Shown one piece after another: positions 5,421-11,202 of a DNA stretch of 24,114 nucleotides (the stretch's first letter is position 1; each line of letters starts with the position of its first letter). The notes under the pieces are model-generated. The model worked only from the letters and a program-made list of their open reading frames with translations, made no database searches and was not told the origin of the DNA. This stretch comes from a virus, in the IMG/VR virus record IMGVR_UViG_3300051212_000451, positions 1 through 24,114 of that record; one strand, given 5' to 3'. A program made the position numbers and the translations under genes.

Positions 5421-6428
5421 TTAAAACGCTTTTACCATTTTGAGAATTTTATTTTTCTCAGCGGTAAGAATTGGGTCAAATCCGCTAGCACCAGCCATTA
5501 GTGTTTCGGAATTGCCACGACCCGAACGGAAATAATCAAGGCGTTCAGTAAGCGCATTAAAAGCACCCCATTTTGTTCCCTTGATATTAGCGTTAGTCGG
5601 TGAGTTATGATAAAGGTCATCTAGCAAGACAACTTTATTTTCCCACTTAGTAATAGCAACTTTCGCTGCGTCTTTATCAGGCTTAGGATAAATTGTCTGA
5701 ATCAACTTAGAGAATTCAGCGTCAGTAATTGCTTGATTGAATAAGCCCTGCGCTTCTTTCTCGAATTCATCAAAGTATCCAAGAGCAAGACCAAGAGTCT
5801 CACGAGCAACTTGAATGCGACCTTCGACAGATTGCGTGTGGCGAATCTTGAAAGATTGCTTAGCAGACTTCATCGCAAGGTTTAGCGTGTTTTGGCATAC
5901 AACACGAACAGGTGTAATCGCTGCTTGAACAGCAACAGAGCCGTCGTGTGATGTCCATACGATTAGATAAAGTTTTGTTTGGTCATTAGCACCTTGTGGG
6001 TCTAATACCATTGTGCGAGGAACATCAACAGTTCCAAATACAACTTTACCATTCTTTAGAGAGCCAGCGGATTCCCAACGGCACTCAGGATTAGCGTCAT
6101 GAATATTATCTGCGAAAGCAAATAGTTCTTCATTCTGAACAGGCTTATATCGCTTACCGACAGTAGCAAGAACATCAGTTCCGCCATTGAATGGGTTATC
6201 ACGAATAACTAATTGAGCATTAGATACATCGTTCCATTCGGTAGAGATATGGTCAGTCAATGGAGACAAGCGAACATTCCAATTGGAAAGTTTTGCTTCA
6301 TCAAGCATTGTTTGTGTAGTTACATCTTCATCTTGTGAGAAGATTCGATTTGCGAGATTGTGCCATGCGGGAGTTCCACGCAAAGCAAAGGCAACTTCAT
6401 TGCCATTTGTTTCAAGGTTATGAGCCAT
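5421..6428 (-). CDS. DUF932 phage/plasmid-like protein, 335 aa
   Basis: The start (AHNLETNGNEVAFALRGTPAWHNL) and the central WTSHDGSVAVQAAITPVRVVCQNTLNLAM segment are diagnostic of DUF932, also described as the TIGR03299 phage/plasmid-like family. Members are widespread on mobile elements and their molecular role is not firmly known. Length is normal for the family. GAAAGGA lies five bases before the chosen ATG; the frame opens 18 codons earlier, inside the promoter. First gene of the unit that also carries the tRNA-Asp. It has the most certain family assignment of the left arm. Confidence 0.9.
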   Translation of the reverse strand: MAHNLETNGNEVAFALRGTPAWHNLANRIFSQDEDVTTQTMLDEAKLSNWNVRLSPLTDHISTEWNDVSNAQLVIRDNPFNGGTDVLATVGKRYKPVQNEELFAFADNIHDANPECRWESAGSLKNGKVVFGTVDVPRTMVLDPQGANDQTKLYLIVWTSHDGSVAVQAAITPVRVVCQNTLNLAMKSAKQSFKIRHTQSVEGRIQVARETLGLALGYFDEFEKEAQGLFNQAITDAEFSKLIQTIYPKPDKDAAKVAITKWENKVVLLDDLYHNSPTNANIKGTKWGAFNALTERLDYFRSGRGNSETLMAGASGFDPILTAEKNKILKMVKAF

Positions 6429-6459
6429 GATTTTCCTTTCATTTGTTAGATTGAGCCTA

Positions 6460-6481
6460 AGTATAACATGGGGGTCTGACA
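6460..6481 (-). promoter_or_regulatory. Leftward promoter P4 (DUF932 gene and tRNA)
   Basis: TGTCAG (6476-6481), 10 bp, TATACT (6460-6465), preceded by TGT (extended -10). A perfect Crp-type palindrome is centred 65 bp upstream. Confidence 0.75.
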
Positions 6482-6519
6482 TTGTCTATAGTTAGTTACT
6501 ATATGTCCGAATTGTCTCT

Positions 6520-6535
6520 TGTGATCAATCTCACA
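6520..6535. promoter_or_regulatory. Crp/GlxR-like site upstream of P4
   Basis: TGTGA-TCAATC-TCACA, a perfect match, with outer T/A extending the dyad to TTGTGA/TCACAA. Its centre is 65 bp from the -10 centre of P4. Confidence 0.65.
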
Positions 6536-6541
6536 AATTTT

Positions 6542-6597
6542 CAGGAGTTATCCACAGGCTGCCGTAAAGCTGTGGAAAACCCCGCAGCATTTGGGGG
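6542..6597 (-). repeat. CAGG/CGTAAA element copy 6 with DnaA boxes and hairpin
   Basis: CAGG at 6542-6545 and CGTAAA at 6563-6568 are 21 bp apart. A perfect DnaA box TTATCCACA (6548-6556) lies between them, and TGTGGAAAA (6571-6579) follows in the opposite direction, so the two can form an inverted repeat. CCCC/GGGG (6580-6597) makes a weak hairpin just after the stop of the 80-aa gene. Confidence 0.65.
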
Positions 6598-6603
6598 CCA
6601 GCT

Positions 6604-6846
6604 TTACCCAAGAAGTTTTGTTAGTTCAGTTTTCTTTGGAATAACTTCCATTGGTAAATAAAGTGCTGTTGTCTTTTTCTTTTTTAGATTATCATAAACA
6701 TAAGCACGAACATTACCTGAAAAACGGCGGAGATTAGAAAATACTAATTCAGTTAGATATTCTTTATCTACACCTTGCTCAGAATAAATTGTTAGGTCAT
6801 TATTCTTATTCTCGTCATAGATCTCAACACGATAACGATTTTTCAT
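6604..6846 (-). CDS. Hypothetical basic protein, 80 aa
   Basis: Starts at the ATG behind AGAAAGTAA; the longer frame adds 13 residues over the promoter. The protein alternates charged and aromatic residues (MKNRYRVEIYDENKNNDLTIY), then a helix and a KKKK-containing turn, consistent with a small alpha/beta fold. No motif or family is recognised. It forms a one-gene unit under promoter P5. Confidence 0.7.
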   Translation of the reverse strand: MKNRYRVEIYDENKNNDLTIYSEQGVDKEYLTELVFSNLRRFSGNVRAYVYDNLKKKKTTALYLPMEVIPKKTELTKLLG

Positions 6847-6875
6847 TTTGTTACTTTCTGTTAGTAGGGATAAGA

Positions 6876-6897
6876 AGTATAACATTAGGGGCTAGAT
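6876..6897 (-). promoter_or_regulatory. Leftward promoter P5 (for 6846-6604)
   Basis: TATACT (6876-6881) with TGT extension. At the box position stands ATCTAG rather than TGTCRG, part of the hairpin 6887-6911. The downstream half is like P4. Confidence 0.5.
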
Positions 6898-6911
6898 TTT
6901 GTCTAGCCCCT
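6887..6911 (-). terminator. Hairpin between 60-aa gene and promoter P5
   Basis: AGGGGCTAGA and TCTAGCCCCT form a perfect 10-bp stem with a 5-base loop, immediately after the stop at 6918. There is no clear T-run. It shares bases with P5. Confidence 0.55.
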
Positions 6912-6917
6912 AAATAA

Positions 6918-7100
6918 TTATGCGCCGATTTTGACCATAGCCCAGCGCAAGCCATTTTCAGTATTCAAGCCCAACTTAGTTAGATTAGGTCTAATTGAGA
7001 CAATCTCGCTAATTGTTCCTGTAATTCCTGATTTGCCTGTTGTAAAGACATCGCCTTTCTTATAGAAGCGACCCTTACGGACATCTAGAATTGGAGACAT
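6918..7100 (-). CDS. Small SH3/KOW-like protein, 60 aa (paralogue of 7658-7831)
   Basis: Contains the pattern GD-x-FTT-x-KS-x2-TG-x-I-x-EI, then a beta stretch and NG-x-RW, shared almost position for position with the 57-aa protein at 7658-7831. Alternating hydrophobic residues and glycine turns suggest a small beta-barrel, as in SH3 or KOW nucleic-acid-binding domains. That fold is inference. A CACGAAAGGA leader precedes the ATG. It follows the coiled-coil gene in the unit from promoter P6. Confidence 0.7.
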   Translation of the reverse strand: MSPILDVRKGRFYKKGDVFTTGKSGITGTISEIVSIRPNLTKLGLNTENGLRWAMVKIGA

Positions 7101-7162
7101 TTTATTTCCTTTCGTGTAGTTGGTGTGGTGAGCAGTTTTGTATCTTGCTCAGGATAATTTTA

Positions 7163-7582
7163 TTACAAGTATCTTGCGATAGCGTTGTAAGTTGAAGTTG
7201 AAACTACTTCCTCGTCCGTCATCTTGAGGATACGGATAGCATTTTCAATTTCCTCTACCATTTCCTTGTATTGCCAATCGTGGAAACTCTCAAAATCCTT
7301 TTCAGGTTCTTTTGGAAGTTCAATAGTTCCCTTTGGCAAGGAGAACGATACATTTATTTCGCCATTGTAGCGAGTGTGAGCAGACAAGTCCTCTGCCTTA
7401 GAGATTTGAGCAAGTGCTAACTTAGCAACTTCCTTGTTGTATTTCTCTTGAGCCTTTGAGAACTTCTCCTCATTGACTTTTTGGTTAGCCTTATCTTTCT
7501 TGATTTGGTCTAACTTGTTTTCCAAAGCCTTGATAACTTTGGTTGTTGCGATTTTTACATTTATCGCTTTTCCTCTACTCAT
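7163..7582 (-). CDS. Coiled-coil protein, 139 aa
   Basis: Residues about 10-65 are a long lysine/glutamate/alanine-rich helix with heptad spacing, strongly coiled coil. A beta-rich middle (YNGEINVSFSLPKGTIEL) and an acidic C-terminal helix (FHDWQYKEMVEEIENAIRIL) follow. It resembles conserved actinophage hypotheticals, but no function is known to me. AACGAAAGGA precedes the ATG. First gene of the P6 unit. Confidence 0.75.
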   Translation of the reverse strand: MSRGKAINVKIATTKVIKALENKLDQIKKDKANQKVNEEKFSKAQEKYNKEVAKLALAQISKAEDLSAHTRYNGEINVSFSLPKGTIELPKEPEKDFESFHDWQYKEMVEEIENAIRILKMTDEEVVSTSTYNAIARYL

Positions 7583-7612
7583 TTTTTTCCTTTCGTTAGT
7601 TGGTGTGTGAGT

Positions 7613-7634
7613 ATTGTAGCAGAGCCCACCGACA
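7613..7634 (-). promoter_or_regulatory. Leftward promoter P6 (for 7582-6918)
   Basis: TGTCGG (7629-7634), 10 bp, TACAAT (7613-7618) with TGC extension. The box is directly preceded by a hairpin at 7634-7658. Confidence 0.75.
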
Positions 7635-7658
7635 TTATCGGTGAGCCCTGCCGATAAT
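7634..7658 (-). terminator. Hairpin at the end of the 57-aa gene
   Basis: ATTATCGG (7634-7641) and CCGATAAT (7651-7658) form a perfect 8-bp stem with a 9-base loop. It begins at the stop codon of 7658-7831 and ends at the first base of the P6 box. Confidence 0.5.
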
Positions 7659-7831
7659 TACGCTAGGCTATCCGCTGAGATAGTTGTCCAGCGTTCGCCG
7701 TTGTCTGTTGCCAGACGGACACGCACCGAGCCAGATGCGTTAGGAATAATCTCTTTGATTACGCCTGTTTCTTTTGACTTTAGGGTGGTGAATAAATCGC
7801 CAACCTGATAGGTTTTGTTTCCTATGGTCAT
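7658..7831 (-). CDS. Small SH3/KOW-like protein, 57 aa (paralogue of 6918-7100)
   Basis: Shares GD-x-FTT-x-KS-x2-TG-x-I-x-EI and NG-x-RW with the 60-aa protein 560 bases downstream, so the two are clear paralogues. The protein is glycine-punctuated and beta-rich. An AACAGAAAGGA leader precedes the ATG. It has its own promoter (P7) and a hairpin at its stop codon. Nucleic-acid binding is possible from the fold but not shown. Confidence 0.75.
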   Translation of the reverse strand: MTIGNKTYQVGDLFTTLKSKETGVIKEIIPNASGSVRVRLATDNGERWTTISADSLA

Positions 7832-7867
7832 TTTGCTTCCTTTCTGTTAGTTGTTGTTTGGAGGGCT

Positions 7868-7889
7868 ATTCTAGCATAGCCCACCGACA
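7868..7889 (-). promoter_or_regulatory. Leftward promoter P7 (for 7831-7658)
   Basis: TGTCGG (7884-7889), 10 bp, TAGAAT (7868-7873) with TGC extension. The -10 lies within an inverted repeat GGGCTA-N8-TAGCCC (7863-7882). Confidence 0.75.
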
Positions 7890-7907
7890 TCTGTATAGTT
7901 ATTAGAG

Positions 7908-7923
7908 TGTGATTTTAGTCATA
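7908..7923. promoter_or_regulatory. Crp/GlxR-like site upstream of P7
   Basis: TGTGA-TTTTAG-TCATA, 9 of 10 matches. Its centre is 45 bp from the -10 centre of P7. It overlaps the last codons of the 91-aa gene 7915-8190. Confidence 0.5.
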
Positions 7924-8190
7924 CTGCGGCAGCCAAGCGTCTAGGTGGTGAGCCTCTACGATAGCGTTAGCAGGTGCGGTATTTTGATCCCGCCAAGTAA
8001 TTGGGGCGGGTAGTGTGATAAGTCTATTATAATCCTCATCGTAGTAAGCATCTATGGCATCAATACAAGGTTGAACCATTGAGCGGGGGACGGGTGGATA
8101 ATGATTAGCAGATAAGTGTATAGCAATACTATCCTCTAAAGATAAACCTAAATCTAGTTCAGCTAAATCGGTTGCGAAATTACTCCCCAT
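7915..8190 (-). CDS. Hypothetical protein, 91 aa
   Basis: Overlaps the end of the preceding gene by 11 bases. It opens with an acidic helical part (ATDLAELDLGLSLEDSIAIHLSANHYPPVPRSM), followed by aromatic residues and proline-rich turns. Only one cysteine and no membrane segment are present. No family is recognised. Last gene of the P8 unit. Confidence 0.7.
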   Translation of the reverse strand: MGSNFATDLAELDLGLSLEDSIAIHLSANHYPPVPRSMVQPCIDAIDAYYDEDYNRLITLPAPITWRDQNTAPANAIVEAHHLDAWLPQYD

Positions 8191-8455
8191 TGTTCATTAC
8201 CTCATCTCTCATTGTTTCAAGTTCGTCAATAGCGTTCATCAAGTCTATAATCTGTTCCTCATTTAGTAAAACTTTCATAGCCTTATCTACTGCGAGAGAA
8301 GCAAGCATAGTTGAATAAATATAAATAGACTTAGCGAATTGTTCAGTATCCAAGTCCTTAGCGTGGTGGCAGAAAGCCTGAGCAAAGCCCATTACTTCCT
8401 CGTCAAAAATACTTTCTTCAGTTGCCTGAATAAGAGCGGTGGCGGTGGCTATCAT
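8180..8455 (-). CDS. Hypothetical all-helical protein, 91 aa
   Basis: The ATG at 8455 follows AACGAAAGGA; the frame opens 13 codons earlier over the promoter. The sequence is alanine- and glutamate-rich, predicted entirely helical, with two histidines in FCHHAKDLD. Helical small proteins like this are typical of phage early regions. Function unknown. First gene of the P8 unit. Confidence 0.7.
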   Translation of the reverse strand: MIATATALIQATEESIFDEEVMGFAQAFCHHAKDLDTEQFAKSIYIYSTMLASLAVDKAMKVLLNEEQIIDLMNAIDELETMRDEVMNNGE

Positions 8456-8484
8456 TTGTTTCCTTTCGTTGTTGTGGTGGGCTA

Positions 8485-8506
8485 GATTATACACTAGCCC
8501 ACCGAC
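8485..8506 (-). promoter_or_regulatory. Leftward promoter P8 (for 8455-7915)
   Basis: TGTCGG (8501-8506), 10 bp, TATAAT (8485-8490). The -10 lies in the 8-base centre of a perfect inverted repeat GGTGGGCTAG (8475-8484) / CTAGCCCACC (8493-8502), a possible operator or a hairpin in melted DNA. Confidence 0.78.
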
Positions 8507-8510
8507 ATTA

Positions 8511-8762
8511 TTAGGCTAGGGCTACTAGAGCCTGCGAAGCGCCTGCGTTGATTCGGTCTAACTCATCCTGCAATTCTTGACGAGTCATTAGGGCGGGATT
8601 ACCAATAAGTTCTCCTACCATACGAACATTTTCAGCAGTAAAGATTCCAGCAGGCAAGCGTTCTACCTGAGAATAGAATGAGCCTTGTGGGTCTAGTTTA
8701 GATACAAAATCTACACCCTCAACGGAGAATGGGTATGAAGCCCAGTTATCTGTATTTAGCAT
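8511..8762 (-). CDS. Hypothetical protein, 83 aa
   Basis: A small globular protein starting MLNTDNWASYPFSVEGVDFVSKLDP, with a C-terminal helix (RQELQDELDRINAG) and a hydrophobic tail. AACGAAAGGT precedes the ATG. It forms a single-gene unit under P9, and its stop codon abuts the P8 box. No known family. Confidence 0.7.
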   Translation of the reverse strand: MLNTDNWASYPFSVEGVDFVSKLDPQGSFYSQVERLPAGIFTAENVRMVGELIGNPALMTRQELQDELDRINAGASQALVALA

Positions 8763-8790
8763 TTGTTACCTTTCGTTTGTTGATAGCGCA

Positions 8791-8812
8791 ATTATAGCCG
8801 AAGCCACCGACA
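8791..8812 (-). promoter_or_regulatory. Leftward promoter P9 (for 8762-8511)
   Basis: TGTCGG (8807-8812), 10 bp, TATAAT (8791-8796). A perfect Crp-type palindrome is centred 59 bp upstream of the -10 centre. Confidence 0.78.
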
Positions 8813-8844
8813 TTTTCCACTTCATTATCGGCGTGTCGTGGCAT

Positions 8845-8860
8845 TGTGAGAATTGTCACA
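8845..8860. promoter_or_regulatory. Crp/GlxR-like site upstream of P9
   Basis: TGTGA-GAATTG-TCACA, a perfect match, extended to TTGTGA/TCACAA. Its centre is 59 bp from the -10 centre of P9. Confidence 0.65.
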
Positions 8861-8865
8861 AAATC

Positions 8866-8920
8866 CAGGAGTTATCCACAACCACCCGTAAGCCTGTGGA
8901 AAACCCCGCAAGCTTGCGGG
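8866..8920 (-). repeat. CAGG/CGTAAA element copy 7 with DnaA boxes and terminator hairpin
   Basis: CAGG (8866-8869) and CGTAAG (8887-8892) are 21 bp apart. A perfect DnaA box TTATCCACA is at 8872-8880 and TGTGGAAAA at 8895-8903. The 16-bp perfect palindrome CCCGCAAG/CTTGCGGG (8905-8920) starts one base after the stop of the 33-aa gene. On the minus strand it is followed by GTTTTCC, so it can act as a terminator. Confidence 0.7.
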
Positions 8921-8921
8921 C

Positions 8922-9023
8922 CTATTTGATCTTGAACACCAAATAAATTCCAAGAGGAATTGGAATCACAATTAAACTAATTAATGCAATTCCAATTACA
9001 GCTCCAATTAAATCAGCAATCAT
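8922..9023 (-). CDS. Single-pass membrane peptide, 33 aa
   Basis: Starts in an ATGA overlap with the stop of the GP88-like gene. Apart from an N-terminal MIAD and a C-terminal KIK, it is a continuous hydrophobic stretch (LIGAVIGIALISLIVIPIPLG) that would span the membrane once. A perfect palindromic hairpin follows the stop codon directly. Small phage membrane peptides can affect lysis or exclusion, but no role is visible here. Confidence 0.7.
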   Translation of the reverse strand: MIADLIGAVIGIALISLIVIPIPLGIYLVFKIK

Positions 9024-9739
9024 TTTTTACTCGCAGAAAATCTAATATCTGCTTTATTGTAAACACACAATCCGCATGACACGCATGCAGAACCGTTAGT
9101 AGAAATAAGCGGAATGCGTTTCATATTTTCAGGACATTTAGCACCAGGCTTACCAGTTAATTCTTTCATTACGCTTTCAGTGACAGCGAATGTCTTCCCT
9201 AGATAAGCAAGACGGATACCTTGATTAAGTTTTAAATCATGAGCAATTTCTTTATTCTCATCATCCGTTGAATAGTAAAGTGATAGATTAGGAATATCCT
9301 TAAGAATTAATGCTGCAGACTTTACACGAGTATATACCCAGAATTGAATATCTGGCTGCTCTTCGATTACCATGCGCCATGCGTGTGCGTACTCATCATT
9401 AAAGAAATCTCCGTCCCAATGGATACGGAATAACATAGGCGCATTCTTTTTAACGCATTCTGTTTTGAATTCTGCAATCATATCGGAAAGCAATGCAAAC
9501 ATCTCCATGCGGTCCGCATTACGTAGCAATTCCCAATTGTGTAAAAGTACGGCCTTTACACCCTTGTAGACTTTTTCAAGTTTTCCTGCGTAGCATACGC
9601 TCTCACAAACACTAGTGGCACCAGGACACGAGAAAGCCTTACCAGCAGGCAATCCAAAAGTGTTGGCAATTGTTGGGGTTTTTCCATTTGGTGAGACTGC
9701 ATTAGCAACTTTCCTATCGTTAGAACGTTTTAATTTCAT
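9020..9739 (-). CDS. GP88-like phage protein with two cysteine clusters, 239 aa
   Basis: Resembles the 'gene product 88' family of actinobacterial phages: an NTFGLPAGKAFSCPGAT start, CESVCYAG, then RIHWDGDFF and FWVYTR. Cysteines form C-x6-C-x3-C near residues 38-49 and C-x2-C-x2-C at 219-225, with one more near 202, a pattern suited to an iron-sulfur cluster or zinc. The family's reaction is unknown to me. Length is normal. AACGAAAGGT precedes the ATG, and the stop overlaps the small membrane gene. Confidence 0.8.
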   Translation of the reverse strand: MKLKRSNDRKVANAVSPNGKTPTIANTFGLPAGKAFSCPGATSVCESVCYAGKLEKVYKGVKAVLLHNWELLRNADRMEMFALLSDMIAEFKTECVKKNAPMLFRIHWDGDFFNDEYAHAWRMVIEEQPDIQFWVYTRVKSAALILKDIPNLSLYYSTDDENKEIAHDLKLNQGIRLAYLGKTFAVTESVMKELTGKPGAKCPENMKRIPLISTNGSACVSCGLCVYNKADIRFSASKK

Positions 9740-9764
9740 TAGTTAACCTTTCGTTATGTTCACT

Positions 9765-9786
9765 ATTATAGCAGGGCCCACTGACA
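9765..9786 (-). promoter_or_regulatory. Leftward promoter P10 (for 9739-8922)
   Basis: TGTCAG (9781-9786), 10 bp, TATAAT (9765-9770) with TGC extension. A half palindrome (TCACA at 9816-9820) stands where a Crp-type site would be centred 45 bp upstream. A broader dyad GGGTGT/ACACCC (9804-9823) surrounds it. Confidence 0.78.
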
Positions 9787-9801
9787 TTTTACAAAAAATT
9801 C

Positions 9802-9857
9802 TAGGGTGTTTTTGATCACACCCGTAACGACACGCCCGACCCCGCAGCTCTTGCGGG
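9802..9857 (-). repeat. CAGG/CGTAAA element copy 8 with terminator hairpin
   Basis: TAGG (9802-9805) and CGTAAC (9823-9828), 21 bp apart. CCCGCA (9841-9846) and TGCGGG (9852-9857) make a 6-bp GC stem with a 5-base loop. A second palindrome, GTTGAAATTTCAAC (9863-9876), ends at the stop codon of the 52-aa gene. Confidence 0.6.
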
Positions 9858-9875
9858 CGCTTGTTGAAATTTCAA

Positions 9876-10034
9876 CTATCTAAAAAATGGAGCGATCAAT
9901 TCGCAATAAGTTTTTAGATATTTTTCTTTTTCATTTTTTGTTTTTCGTTTATATTTTTTCTTAGAAGGAATTGGTGTTGCCGCATTACTGCGGCGCAATT
10001 CTTGAACACGAGTTACTTTATTTTTCTTTTCCAT
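9876..10034 (-). CDS. Small highly basic protein, 52 aa
   Basis: Roughly 40% of residues are lysine or arginine, concentrated in KKKYKRKTKNEKEKY (about residues 25-39) and in an RVQELRRSNAA start. A short hydrophobic aromatic tail follows. The charge suggests nucleic-acid or ribosome binding. AAAGGA precedes the ATG. It ends at a perfect 14-bp palindrome. Last gene of the P11 unit. Confidence 0.7.
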   Translation of the reverse strand: MEKKNKVTRVQELRRSNAATPIPSKKKYKRKTKNEKEKYLKTYCELIAPFFR

Positions 10035-10051
10035 TTTCTGTCCTTTATTTT

Positions 10052-10240
10052 TTAGTTAGAGAAAGTTGGTATTTTATAATTTGACGCAGAATAAAATCTA
10101 TTTGCGTCAAATCGTGGATTATCTTTTGCGAACATCTCCGCAAAATCAACAACCATTTTAGAAAATACAGCAGGGTGAGTTTTATCGCTAACATACTTTA
10201 GAATTTCTGCGGTAGCGATGTAGTCTTTTCTAGTCATCAT
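10052..10240 (-). CDS. Hypothetical phage protein, 62 aa
   Basis: The ATGATGA start overlaps the preceding TGA; the first or second ATG may be used. It begins TRKDYIATAEILKYVSDKTHPAVF and continues with a helix and FDANRFYSAS. This pattern (RKDY-x3-A ... NPRFD-x2-RF) recurs in small conserved proteins of many phages with unknown role. It is compact and soluble. Confidence 0.75.
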   Translation of the reverse strand: MMTRKDYIATAEILKYVSDKTHPAVFSKMVVDFAEMFAKDNPRFDANRFYSASNYKIPTFSN

Positions 10241-10437
10241 CGGTGAGATACCAAACCTGTTCTATCAAAGTTTTTTGTATACATTTTGCCTGTTGGCATT
10301 TCTAGATTATAGGTTGCGTTTTCAATAGCAAAACCCACATCTTTACATCTTGCGAAAGCCTCAAAGGCTTCAAGAGCGTCTGCGAATTGGTGTGTGAATT
10401 CCAATTTTCCGTCATAGTAAGTAAATAGTTTATACAT
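10237..10437 (-). CDS. Hypothetical protein, 66 aa
   Basis: Begins in a TAATG overlap with the 52-aa zinc-type gene and ends in ATGA with the next. It is an aromatic-rich small alpha/beta protein (YKLFTYYDGKLEFTHQFADALEAFEAFARC). No metal cluster or membrane part. Its conserved position in a chain of tightly coupled genes supports it. Function unknown. Confidence 0.7.
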   Translation of the reverse strand: MYKLFTYYDGKLEFTHQFADALEAFEAFARCKDVGFAIENATYNLEMPTGKMYTKNFDRTGLVSHR

Positions 10438-10595
10438 TAGTTCTGTTCCTTTACAAATAGAGAGCCGTCAAATACATCATCAGACAAATTACAATCACAA
10501 GGTTCTATGTTGTAATCCTCTTGACCGCCATAGTAAAGATAACCCTCGCCATAGCACATTGAGCAATCAAACTTTAGTGTTTTGATTAGTTTCAT
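10437..10595 (-). CDS. Small cysteine-rich (zinc-type) protein, 52 aa
   Basis: Contains CSMC-YGEG near residue 11 and PCDC near residue 33, the spacing of a half DnaJ-type zinc finger (CxxCxGxG followed by a CxC). Probably binds one zinc. AACGAAAGGA lies before the ATG, and the TAA overlaps the next start. First gene of the P11 unit, whose promoter lies inside the coding frame of the upstream 42-aa gene. Confidence 0.65.
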   Translation of the reverse strand: MKLIKTLKFDCSMCYGEGYLYYGGQEDYNIEPCDCNLSDDVFDGSLFVKEQN

Positions 10596-10597
10596 TT

Positions 10598-10726
10598 TTA
10601 GTTTTCCTTTCGTTCTGTTGTTGTTGGAATTGTAGCAGAAGCCACTGACAAAATAGCCTCTAGGTTTTGCGCCTTTTGCGCCTTGCGTTGCTCTATAACA
10701 AGAGCCTTGAATTCATCTAGTTTCAT
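10598..10726 (-). CDS. Small basic protein, 42 aa, containing promoter P11
   Basis: ATG after AGAAAGGA, in frame for 42 codons to a TAA just two bases before the ATG at 10595. The first 27 residues are helical and basic (KLDEFKALVIEQRKAQKAQNLEAI). The rest is translated from promoter P11 and its leader, so the C-terminal third may be a by-product of that overlap. Probably a real but rapidly changing gene. Confidence 0.5.
   Translation of the reverse strand: MKLDEFKALVIEQRKAQKAQNLEAILSVASATIPTTTERKEN
10629..10650 (-). promoter_or_regulatory. Leftward promoter P11 (for 10595-9876)
   Basis: TGTCAG (10645-10650), 10 bp, TACAAT (10629-10634) with TGC extension, located within the coding frame of the 42-aa gene. 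Confidence 0.72.
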
Positions 10727-10740
10727 TTAGTTTTCCTTTC

Positions 10741-10956
10741 TTAGTAATCTGAAATTCTTACAGCGACAGTAGCCCATTCGTCATTTAGGCGACCTGTTGG
10801 GCGATAGCGAATAGCGAAAGCCTCATAGCCTTCGGGTGGATAGACATCTTCACGCTTTTCTGCGTGGTTGATAATTCCGCCATTGAAACGACGGCGGAGA
10901 GAAGTAGGCGCATAGTAAGTATCTACTAGCAAATCAACAATAGAGTATGCTCTCAT
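10741..10956 (-). CDS. Hypothetical protein, 71 aa (paralogue of 12207-12401)
   Basis: Shares with the 64-aa protein at 12207 the order Y-x-V-x2-LLV ... GII-x2-AE ... DVY ... RYRPT-x2-L-x-D ... VAV, so the two are paralogues. It is a beta-rich small protein with an arginine-rich SLRRRF loop. AACGAAAGGA precedes the ATG. First gene of the P12 unit. No function known. Confidence 0.75.
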   Translation of the reverse strand: MRAYSIVDLLVDTYYAPTSLRRRFNGGIINHAEKREDVYPPEGYEAFAIRYRPTGRLNDEWATVAVRISDY

Positions 10957-10982
10957 TTAGTTTTCCTTTCGTTAGGGTAGCA

Positions 10983-11004
10983 ATTTTACCAAAAGCCACC
11001 GACA
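10983..11004 (-). promoter_or_regulatory. Leftward promoter P12 (for 10956-10598)
   Basis: TGTCGG (10999-11004), 10 bp, TAAAAT (10983-10988) with TGG extension. A perfect Crp-type palindrome is centred 75 bp upstream. Confidence 0.75.
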
Positions 11005-11052
11005 TTTACAAATCCAAATCGGTTTTTCTCAAATTTTGAGACGCTCAAGCCT

Positions 11053-11068
11053 TGTGATAAAAATCACA
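11053..11068. promoter_or_regulatory. Crp/GlxR-like site upstream of P12
   Basis: TGTGA-TAAAAA-TCACA, a perfect match, extended to TTGTGA/TCACAA. Its centre is 75 bp from the -10 centre. It contains the stop codon of the 40-aa gene. Confidence 0.65.
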
Positions 11069-11186
11069 AAGCTCCCTCTTGAAATAAACCAATTTCAAGG
11101 TCTAGCAATTCTTGAGGTGTAGCCTCGCTGAGGTCAACCCAGCCAGCACCCTCATCATTCATTCTAAAAATTTCAATGTAACCCAT
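11064..11186 (-). CDS. Small acidic protein, 40 aa
   Basis: AGAAAGGA is followed 10-12 bases later by the ATG. The peptide (GYIEIFRMNDEGAGWVDLSEATPQELLDLE) is acidic with a short beta then helix layout. The stop codon lies inside a Crp-like palindrome. Second gene of the P13 unit. Size is below ordinary gene-calling limits. No family is recognised. Confidence 0.6.
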   Translation of the reverse strand: MGYIEIFRMNDEGAGWVDLSEATPQELLDLEIGLFQEGAL

Positions 11187-11202
11187 TATTTATTTTTCCT
11201 TT

